From an uncultured Lachnospiraceae bacterium (GTDB taxonomy: Bacteria > Bacillota > Clostridia > Lachnospirales > Lachnospiraceae): DNA of 7,186 bases. The position numbers were made by a program, and so were the translations under genes. A model generated the notes under the pieces. That model was not told where the DNA came from, ran no database searches, and worked only from the letters and a program-made list of their open reading frames with translations. The DNA is taken from positions 1 through 7,186 of the forward strand of contig CAJOQZ010000034.1 in the NCBI GenBank assembly GCA_905236585.1. Direction: 5' to 3'. This document shows, in pieces, positions 1-5,686 of the stretch; positions within the stretch are counted from its first letter, which is position 1, and the number at the start of each line of letters is the position of its first letter.

Positions 1-312
1 AAGTCCATGCTGGATGACCAGTACGACGTGACGGTGGCGACTTCGGGAATGAAGGCGCTTACCATGATCGGGAAGCGCCGTCCGGATCTGATTTTGCTCG
101 ACTACGAAATGCCGGTAGTCGACGGCAAGCAGACGCTTGAAATGATCCGTGCGGAGAACGATATCGCCAATATTCCGGTGGTATTTTTGACCGGCGTCTC
201 CGACAGGGAGCATATTGAGGCGGTTATCTCGTTAAAACCGGCGGGATATATGTTGAAACCCCCGGTAAAAGCGAAGATATTGGAAGCAATAGCAAAGGCA
301 ATCGGAAAATGA
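1..312 (+). CDS. Response-regulator receiver (REC) domain, 5' end cut off by the window edge
   Basis: This is the C-terminal part of a phospho-receiver domain. The frame is open from base 1, and about 20 N-terminal residues (first beta strand with the acidic DD pair) would lie upstream, so the ATG at 7 is internal. Visible landmarks are the phospho-acceptor Asp in LLDYEMP (codon 100-102), the switch Thr in VFLTG (codon 190-192) and the conserved Lys of MLKPP (codon 256-258). All key residues of the visible part are intact. The protein ends straight after the last helix, so REC is either the whole protein or the C-terminal domain of a hybrid kinase; the missing 5' end would decide. The stop overlaps the start of the next gene as ATGA, which indicates translational coupling to the HD-GYP protein. 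Its likely role is to receive phosphate from a histidine kinase and influence that partner; the partnership is inferred from coupling. Confidence 0.9.
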   Translation, partial: KSMLDDQYDVTVATSGMKALTMIGKRRPDLILLDYEMPVVDGKQTLEMIRAENDIANIPVVFLTGVSDREHIEAVISLKPAGYMLKPPVKAKILEAIAKAIGK

Positions 313-1586
313 TAAGCAATACAGAACAGTTTACAACGGTGCGTTCACTTCTTGAGGCGTTAGCAAAGGCAATGAACCTGATTAATTCCTCGGTATCGCA
401 CCACCACGAGCAGACGGCGTATTTAGCGTGTCTGATCGCAAGAGAAATGGGGATGAACACAGAGGAGATCCGGCATACGATCTATGCGTCCCTGTTGTAT
501 GATGTAGGAACGGTAATGCGGGAAAAGCAGATGTCGCTCCTTGAAGTGGAACGCGAGTCGAAGATTGTTTCGATGGCGGGGGCGATTTTCCTGTACGGTC
601 TGGAGGGCTTTGACGTCATCGGAGACATTATTGCCCATTGTCAGATGAATTGCGAGGAACTGGATATCATCTTACAGGGCGATCCGGATAAACTTTCCGT
701 ACTTCGGAGCGCATCCGTGGTGCATCTGGCGGATAAGGTTTCGCTGATGCTGCGGGAGAATGTTCATGTCTTAAACCAGGCGCCCCATGTCCGCAAAATC
801 GTGGAGGAAGAAAAAGGAAAGGCATTTTATCCGGATGCAGCGGATGCATTTCTTCGAATTAGTGATTTGGAGCAGGTCTGGCTGGATGTGCTGTACAATC
901 CGACGATCCCGTCGCTCGGCGAGGGCGTGGAGGGCAGGTATATCTCCTTAGAGAAAGCGATCCCGCTGACGCAGCTGATGAGTCGGATCATCGACTATCG
1001 GAGTCCGTTTACGAAGATGCACTCGGCGGGCGTTGCGGCGTCCGCACGGAAATTAGCGGAACTGGTGGGAATGTCGAAAAAAGAATGTCAGATGATGGAG
1101 ATTGCCGGGAACCTGCACGATGTCGGCAAATTAGTCGTTCCGAAGAGCATTTTGGAAAAGCCTGGAAAATTGACCGACGAGGAGTTTAATATCATCAAGG
1201 AGCATCCGTATTATACCCGGATGATCTTAAGCGAAGTCGAGGGCTTCGATCTGATCACCGAGTGGGCGGGCAACCATCACGAGAAGTTGAACGGCAGGGG
1301 ATATCCGAGGCACTTGTCGGCGGATGATTTGGATATCGGTGCCCGGATCATGGCTGTAGCGGATATTTTCTCCGCCATTACCGAAGACCGTCCGTACCGG
1401 AAAGGAATGGATCGCGATATGGCAATGAAGGTCATGAAAGAGAACGTGGAGTTCGGTGCGATCAGCGGCGAGATGGTAACGCTTTTGCACGACCATTATG
1501 ACGAGATTGACGAAGCACGGGCGGCGATGTCAAAAGAAGAGGGCAGACGCTACTATGCTTCTTTGGAACAGGAATCAGAAAAATAG
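309..1586 (+). CDS. Two-HD-domain protein with C-terminal HD-GYP cyclic-dinucleotide phosphodiesterase domain
   Basis: This 425-residue protein has no signal peptide or membrane segment, so it is probably cytoplasmic. The C-terminal half (about 225-405) is an HD-GYP domain. It shows H238, the HD pair H270-D271 in LHDVGK with K274, H299, H323-H324-E325 leading into NGRGYP (G331-Y332-P333), D352, and the downstream EDRPYR block. All metal-ligand and GYP residues look intact, so hydrolysis of cyclic di-GMP (or a related 3'3' dinucleotide, as shown for some Vibrio HD-GYP proteins) is plausible. The N-terminal part (about 15-200) looks like a second HD domain: HHH at 31-33, H110 and D142 in HLADK are present. 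The HD pair itself reads YD (Y64-D65), so this half is probably non-catalytic and may be sensory or used for dimerisation. The ATG at 309 overlaps the preceding stop by four bases. REC plus HD-GYP on separate coupled chains resembles a split RpfG. The substrate cannot be read from the sequence. Confidence 0.92.
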   Translation: MISNTEQFTTVRSLLEALAKAMNLINSSVSHHHEQTAYLACLIAREMGMNTEEIRHTIYASLLYDVGTVMREKQMSLLEVERESKIVSMAGAIFLYGLEGFDVIGDIIAHCQMNCEELDIILQGDPDKLSVLRSASVVHLADKVSLMLRENVHVLNQAPHVRKIVEEEKGKAFYPDAADAFLRISDLEQVWLDVLYNPTIPSLGEGVEGRYISLEKAIPLTQLMSRIIDYRSPFTKMHSAGVAASARKLAELVGMSKKECQMMEIAGNLHDVGKLVVPKSILEKPGKLTDEEFNIIKEHPYYTRMILSEVEGFDLITEWAGNHHEKLNGRGYPRHLSADDLDIGARIMAVADIFSAITEDRPYRKGMDRDMAMKVMKENVEFGAISGEMVTLLHDHYDEIDEARAAMSKEEGRRYYASLEQESEK

Positions 1587-1600
1587 ATTCACGGGCAGCA

Positions 1601-1616
1601 GCGGAAAAAGATCCGC
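1601..1616 (+). other. Small hairpin in the gap before the Wzz-like gene
   Basis: GCGGA (1601-1605) and TCCGC (1612-1616) are perfect inverted repeats around a six-base A-rich loop, 15 bases after the HD-GYP stop. No T-run follows, so it does not look like an intrinsic terminator. It could be a processing or stability element between the signalling and polysaccharide genes, or chance. The rest of the 59-base gap holds only the ribosome site. Confidence 0.3.
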
Positions 1617-1627
1617 AATGAAACTAT

Positions 1628-1636
1628 AGGAGGAGA
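1628..1636 (+). promoter_or_regulatory. Strong ribosome binding site for the Wzz-like gene
   Basis: AGGAGGAGA is a full Shine-Dalgarno match followed by an A/T-rich spacer to the ATG at 1646. It supports that start and suggests efficient, independent translation initiation, unlike the coupled start of the HD-GYP gene. Confidence 0.8.
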
Positions 1637-1645
1637 TAAAATAAT

Positions 1646-3103
1646 ATGCAGTCATATGAAGCGAGAGAAGAACGGGAGATAGACCTGATTGACATTATCT
1701 GGCGGCTTTTGATGCAATGGAAGCCAATCGTCCTTGCCATGATCGTGTGCGCAGCGGCGGTAGCAGGAGGGATGTATGTCAGGGATATAAGGGGGTATCG
1801 GGCTGCGGTCGCCGCGCAGGACGCCATGTCCGAAGAAGACATGATGGCGGAACTGACAGAGGAAGAATACAACGCCGTCGTTTTGTTGTATGATTCCAAA
1901 ATACAGCGGGATGAGGTTCGAAAATACGCGGATGAATCGCTGCTTTTGCAGGCGAACCCATATGACAGACAGACGCTGTCCATCAGTTACCGGGTAGATA
2001 CGGCGAACGAAACCTCGAATGCCGTAACATCTATGTATGCCACGCTTCTGGGGGAAGATGAATTTGCGGAAAAGGTCGCGGATGCGATTGGATATGACGG
2101 AGACATAAAATACGTTCGGGAACTGTATTCGGTTTCCGTGCCGGGTATCGAATCGTCGAGTCTGATGTTTTCTTTTAACATGACGCTTCTTACCGATATG
2201 GATGCGGATGTGCTTTCTAAGGTTGTGGACGATTATGTCTTGCAGGAGGCTTACCAGCGGATCAGCGCGTCTGCGCCGTTTACGGTGACGAAGATGACGC
2301 AGTCGGTAAAGGACATTATGGTTACGGGCGATACGACTTCACGGATAGATATCGAGACGCGCATCAAGAACTTGGATACGGCAATGGATACGACGCTGGA
2401 TGGTTTTTCAGATGGGCAGAAAGCGCTGTACGCAAAAATGACCGGGCAGAACGAAGAAGACGAAAGGAGCGGGTCCGTATTCAAAGCGACAGAAGATGAC
2501 GAGTCTTTGCTTGCGAAGCCGCAGTTATCGTTCAAGTATCTTCTGGTCGGCGCATTCGTAGGCGCATTTTTATACGCGGGCTGCGTGATGCTGTTTGCAA
2601 TCTTTTCTCCGACGACCCAGACAACGACGGATATGTGCGATATCTATGGGTTATATCAGATCAATGAACTGCATAACAGGAAATTTAACGGCAGCCTGAA
2701 GAAATTTTTATATGATAAAAACATATATGCTCTGCGCTACCGAAAGAAGAACAAAGACGCGGACGTAAGCGCTGCAGAGGCGACGACGCAGATTGTAGGC
2801 TTAAAGGAGCATGACGCCGTTGGTACAGTATATTTGGCGCCCCTCGGGAAAGGTTTTTCAAAAGGCGCGGCGGCGGATTACTACGAGGCGTTGAAGAAAA
2901 AATTGGCGGAAAAGGCAGTAGCGACGGAGCGGCTGCATGAAGAGAGCATCAAGGACGAGGTGTTAAGCGTTCCAAAGGACGCGGGGATCGTCGTGCTGAC
3001 GAACGTCGGCGACACCACATACCGTTCGCTCGACGAAGTCTGCGGCTATGCGCGTAAATATGATCTTGCGGTGCTCGGCGTTGTTGCTTTGGAAGTGAAC
3101 TAA
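1646..3103 (+). CDS. Wzz-like polysaccharide chain-length/co-polymerase protein with kinase-like tail lacking a P-loop
   Basis: This is a 485-residue membrane protein. The N-terminal motif EIDLIDIIWRLL (11-22) is typical of Wzz/CpsC chain-length determinants. It is followed by membrane segment 1 (about 27-45), an extracytoplasmic region of about 250 residues with a probable coiled coil (about 235-265), a lone Pro at 292 and membrane segment 2 (about 298-320). Such proteins control glycan length and work with the flippase/polymerase. Unusually, a cytoplasmic tail of about 165 residues follows. Its end (445-481: AGIVVLTNVGDTTYR, then LAVLGVVALE) resembles the last strands and helix of CpsD-type tyrosine kinases. 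The matching Walker A position reads APLGKGFSK (398-406), with no GK[ST]. No Tyr-rich tail cluster is seen, and no separate CpsD-like kinase gene lies in the window. I infer a non-catalytic kinase-like domain, perhaps an adaptor. The Wzz-type call is firm; the tail assignment is tentative. Confidence 0.85.
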   Translation: MQSYEAREEREIDLIDIIWRLLMQWKPIVLAMIVCAAAVAGGMYVRDIRGYRAAVAAQDAMSEEDMMAELTEEEYNAVVLLYDSKIQRDEVRKYADESLLLQANPYDRQTLSISYRVDTANETSNAVTSMYATLLGEDEFAEKVADAIGYDGDIKYVRELYSVSVPGIESSSLMFSFNMTLLTDMDADVLSKVVDDYVLQEAYQRISASAPFTVTKMTQSVKDIMVTGDTTSRIDIETRIKNLDTAMDTTLDGFSDGQKALYAKMTGQNEEDERSGSVFKATEDDESLLAKPQLSFKYLLVGAFVGAFLYAGCVMLFAIFSPTTQTTTDMCDIYGLYQINELHNRKFNGSLKKFLYDKNIYALRYRKKNKDADVSAAEATTQIVGLKEHDAVGTVYLAPLGKGFSKGAAADYYEALKKKLAEKAVATERLHEESIKDEVLSVPKDAGIVVLTNVGDTTYRSLDEVCGYARKYDLAVLGVVALEVN

Positions 3104-3146
3104 GAAAAGCCGGGCAGCCGCTTCAAAAAAAGAGGAACGATCGGAC

Positions 3147-3151
3147 AGGGA
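3147..3151 (+). promoter_or_regulatory. Ribosome binding site for the GT2-like gene
   Basis: AGGGA lies nine bases before the ATG at 3161, with a second purine-rich stretch (AGAGGAA, 3131-3137) further up. This start places the first GT-A beta strand (KISILVWA) at residues 8-15, as expected for the family, so it is preferred over any internal ATG. The surrounding 57-base gap shows no terminator. Confidence 0.55.
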
Positions 3152-3160
3152 ATTTTACGT

Positions 3161-4507
3161 ATGGCGGACAGGGACGGCAGCAAAATATCCATACTTGTTT
3201 GGGCGAAGGACACAGCCGGCGTATTTTTTAAGGATATGGTGGACTCCGTTAAGGAGCAATCCTATAAGAACTACGAGTTGGTCGTTTTGGATGAGAATAC
3301 GCACCGGGAATGTGAAAAAATCTGCAGCGAGGTTTTCCCGCATGACGGCAGGCTGATCTATCACCGAATGAAAAAAAAGAATGGGCTTTCCTATGCGTTA
3401 AACGCCGGCTTCCATCAGATGACCGGCGCTTATGCGTTTATTTTCGGACAGCATGACAAACTTTCCCCGGATGCGCTAAAGGTCTTGCAGGAAGAGATCG
3501 AACAGAACGGGGGAGCGGATCTGTTGTACAGCGACAACGACGAACTTGTCGGCATCCACAGGAGGCATCCGCATTTTAAGCCGGATCTGAATGTGGAACT
3601 GCTGCGGCACAAGAACTATATCGGCGATACAGTTGTCATTCGGCGGCAGACGCTTGTTAAGACGGGACTGTTGAATGAGAATCTGATGGCGGCGGCGGTT
3701 TATGACCTGCTGCTTCGCGCCGTTGAAAAAAAGTGTTCGTTCAGCCATGTTCCGAGGCTTTTATACCATTCCCGTGTGTTTGCGGATGACGTGAGTCTGA
3801 CAAAAGAAATCCGTGACTTAATGGAGGCGGTATATCGGGAGCATACCGTCGTGGCGCAGGCGCATCTAAGGCGGATGGAGATTGCGGCGACGGTGAAAAA
3901 AGACCGGAGTTTAGACTTCTGGAAAATTGACTACGACGGAAGCGATTATGCCTCGCACCGGAGCGATTATTTTTTGATCCGGGAGGGAGACGTGAAGTTT
4001 AGACGGCAGAGGGTGATGGAGCGGATGTACGGCATCCTAAAGCAGCCGGACGTCGGAATTGTGGGGGTGCGCTTCGACAAGCACGGATTTACGATCGACA
4101 ACTGTGGATATATTTTTGATACGGACGGGATCGCTTATCCGGCGTGTCATAATCAGTCGAGTTTGCGCAGCGGATATGACGACCGGGCGGTCGTTCCCTG
4201 CGACGTGTCGATGGTCGATCCGAATTTTTTTATGATCGATCGCAAACTGTTTTCCAAGATCGGCGGATTCAATCCCCGCTTAAAGGGACGGGCGCTGATG
4301 CTGGATCTTTGCCTGAAGGTGCGGCGTGCCAAACGCCGGATCGTGGTGGATGCGGCAACGTCCGCGTCAAAACGCGTAAAAGAAAATGTCAGTTCCCAGG
4401 ATTCCAACGCGCTTCTGCGGGAAATCTGGAAAGACACGTTACAGGGCGGCGATCCGTATTATAATAGGAACCTGCCCATCGGACTGGATAATTATCGGCT
4501 GTATTAA
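3161..4507 (+). CDS. Glycosyltransferase-family-2-like protein, shortened two-domain type with altered catalytic motifs
   Basis: This 448-residue soluble protein has a GT-A fold signature. Residues 8-45 match the first strand, helix and VVLDEN strand of GT2 enzymes, and NGLSYALNAGF (74-84) matches the conserved nucleotide-sugar region. LLYSDNDEL (121-129), HPHFKPDLN (136-144) and NYIGDTVVIRR (152-162) match the two-domain GT2 family of O-antigen and rhamnan type. The C-terminal part (about 267-396) resembles the back half of that family's second GT domain, and the ending DPYYNRNLPIGLD (431-443) is its usual terminus. The expected DxDD reads GQHD (96-99). The expected acidic pair before the YD of the first domain reads AAVYD (178-182), and the second-domain acidic motif before DLC reads ALMLDLC (378-384). 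About 90 residues of the second domain's nucleotide-binding half seem absent near 245-267. The reading frame is intact. Placed between Wzz-like and LCP genes, it probably belongs to a surface glycopolymer pathway; whether it transfers sugar is doubtful. Donor and acceptor are unknown. Confidence 0.8.
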   Translation: MADRDGSKISILVWAKDTAGVFFKDMVDSVKEQSYKNYELVVLDENTHRECEKICSEVFPHDGRLIYHRMKKKNGLSYALNAGFHQMTGAYAFIFGQHDKLSPDALKVLQEEIEQNGGADLLYSDNDELVGIHRRHPHFKPDLNVELLRHKNYIGDTVVIRRQTLVKTGLLNENLMAAAVYDLLLRAVEKKCSFSHVPRLLYHSRVFADDVSLTKEIRDLMEAVYREHTVVAQAHLRRMEIAATVKKDRSLDFWKIDYDGSDYASHRSDYFLIREGDVKFRRQRVMERMYGILKQPDVGIVGVRFDKHGFTIDNCGYIFDTDGIAYPACHNQSSLRSGYDDRAVVPCDVSMVDPNFFMIDRKLFSKIGGFNPRLKGRALMLDLCLKVRRAKRRIVVDAATSASKRVKENVSSQDSNALLREIWKDTLQGGDPYYNRNLPIGLDNYRLY

Positions 4508-4536
4508 GAATCTTTCAGGGATTAAGAGTTGGCGCC

Positions 4537-5640
4537 ATGAAAAAGAACTTAACGCCGCAGGAACGTCGGAGAAGGAGCACGAGAAGGTTTCTTTTGACGG
4601 AGATCTCTCTGCTTATAATTTTGACGGTGGGAATAGTGATCTGGCTGGATTTTTGGCTGTCGGATTTTTCGGATATCAAATCCTACGCGTCAAACTATCT
4701 GCCCCTGCCGTCGTTCATATCCGGCGAATTGAATTTAAGCGGCTATCAGACCATCGCGCTGTTCGGCGTGGACAACCGCTCCGTCGGAGACTACGAGACC
4801 GGTAATTCCGACTGCATCATGATCTGTGCGATCAACAACGATACAAAGGAAGTGCGGCTCGCGTCGGTCTACCGGGATACGTTTTTGGATACCGGAGATG
4901 AGGATTTGCATAAAGCAAACTACGCGTATAATCACGGAGGGGTAAAAGACGCGCTCGACATGCTGCACAGGAATCTCGACATTGATATTGACGAGTATGT
5001 GACGGTGGATTTTGTGGCGCTTGTAAACGCGATTGACGCCCTGGGAGGAATTGATCTGGATGAGGGGCTTTCGGAAAGCGAGGTCTATGATCTGACGTCC
5101 TGGCATGATTACATCGGAGAGGTGGCGGCGTTAAGCGGCAAGGCGGCGAATGCGGTTACGGTAGGACAGACGCACCTTGACGGCGTTCAGGCGTGCGCAT
5201 ACTGCCGCATCCGTTATGTGGACAGCGATTTTATCCGGGCGGGGCGGCAGCGGACGGTTTTGTCCAAACTGGTCGAAAAAGCGAAAGCAGCCAATATCGC
5301 AGAGTTAAGCGACCTGATAAAAGCGGTCTTCCCGGAGGTTTCTACGAGTTTGTCGCTGACGGACATCTTGGCGCTTGCGGCGACCTATCACAGTTATAAT
5401 TTGACGGAGATGACGGGATTTCCGTTTGACAAACGCGGCGCCACCTACGGCGCAAAAGGCGACGTGGTCGTGCCCTGTACGCTGGAGTCGAACGCCGTGC
5501 GGCTGCATCAGTTTTTATATGATGATGAAAATTATGCGCCGTCGAATACGCTGCGCCACATCAGCGAGGAGATCGCAGAGTACAGCGGCTTTACGGAAGA
5601 ATCCGCCGTGGATTACGGCAGATACGATATCACGGAGTAA
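4537..5640 (+). CDS. LCP (LytR-CpsA-Psr) family glycopolymer-peptidoglycan ligase
   Basis: This 367-residue protein has a basic cytoplasmic N-terminus (KK then RRRR, to about residue 17), one membrane anchor (about 18-38) and an extracellular LCP domain (about 70-250). Family landmarks are intact: NSDCIMI with D92, ASVYRD with R113-D114, HKANYAYNHGG (125-135), DALGGIDLD (167-175), HLDGVQACAYCRIR with R224 and R226 (213-226), and DFIRAGRQR with R234, R237 and R239 (231-239). These residues bind Mg2+ and the pyrophosphate of undecaprenyl-linked glycans; the family moves wall teichoic acid or capsular polymers from the lipid carrier to peptidoglycan. About 115 residues follow the core; I recognise no domain there. 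The gene starts 29 bases after the GT2-like stop. Its ribosome site is weak (AAGAG at 4524-4528, or CAGGGA at 4516-4521), which suggests reliance on upstream translation. The ATG puts the anchor at the normal distance from the N-terminus. Its context suggests it anchors the polymer made by this locus. Confidence 0.93.
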   Translation: MKKNLTPQERRRRSTRRFLLTEISLLIILTVGIVIWLDFWLSDFSDIKSYASNYLPLPSFISGELNLSGYQTIALFGVDNRSVGDYETGNSDCIMICAINNDTKEVRLASVYRDTFLDTGDEDLHKANYAYNHGGVKDALDMLHRNLDIDIDEYVTVDFVALVNAIDALGGIDLDEGLSESEVYDLTSWHDYIGEVAALSGKAANAVTVGQTHLDGVQACAYCRIRYVDSDFIRAGRQRTVLSKLVEKAKAANIAELSDLIKAVFPEVSTSLSLTDILALAATYHSYNLTEMTGFPFDKRGATYGAKGDVVVPCTLESNAVRLHQFLYDDENYAPSNTLRHISEEIAEYSGFTEESAVDYGRYDITE

Positions 5641-5673
5641 CGGGTCAGGTATCTGAACTGTTAATAGAATATG

Positions 5674-5679
5674 AGGAGG
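5674..5679 (+). promoter_or_regulatory. Strong ribosome binding site for glmS
   Basis: AGGAGG lies seven bases before the ATG at 5687, which is consensus sequence and spacing. Only 46 bases separate the LCP stop from this ATG, so the gap has no room for a glmS ribozyme or other large leader. Confidence 0.85.
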
Positions 5680-5686
5680 AAAAACT

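Noticed and set aside
1592..3118. The 8-mer CGGGCAGC occurs just after the stops at 1586 and 3103, at 1592-1599 and 3111-3118, each followed by an A-rich stretch
   Set aside because: Eight bases is short, the flanks do not align well, and the gap at 5641 has only a loose CGGGTCAGG; chance cannot be excluded, so it is not called a repeat.
3371..3378. Run of eight A in the GT2-like gene, a possible slippage or phase-variation site
   Set aside because: The family signature continues in frame on both sides, and short A-runs encoding Lys are common here; nothing indicates programmed slippage.
4386..4805. A 139-codon open frame on the + strand bridging the GT2-like and LCP genes
   Set aside because: It overlaps both real genes in another frame, has no good ribosome site, and its Arg/Ser/Gly-rich product resembles no family; it is a shadow frame.
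5645..5656. TCAG-GTAT-CTGA inverted repeat in the gap before glmS
   Set aside because: The four-base stem is too short and no T-run follows, so it supports neither a terminator nor an operator.
5642..5670. Possible promoter before glmS: TAGAAT at 5665-5670 with a weak -35 candidate GGGTCA at 5642-5647
   Set aside because: The -10 is one mismatch from consensus but the -35 matches only three of six; without transcript data this is not above background.
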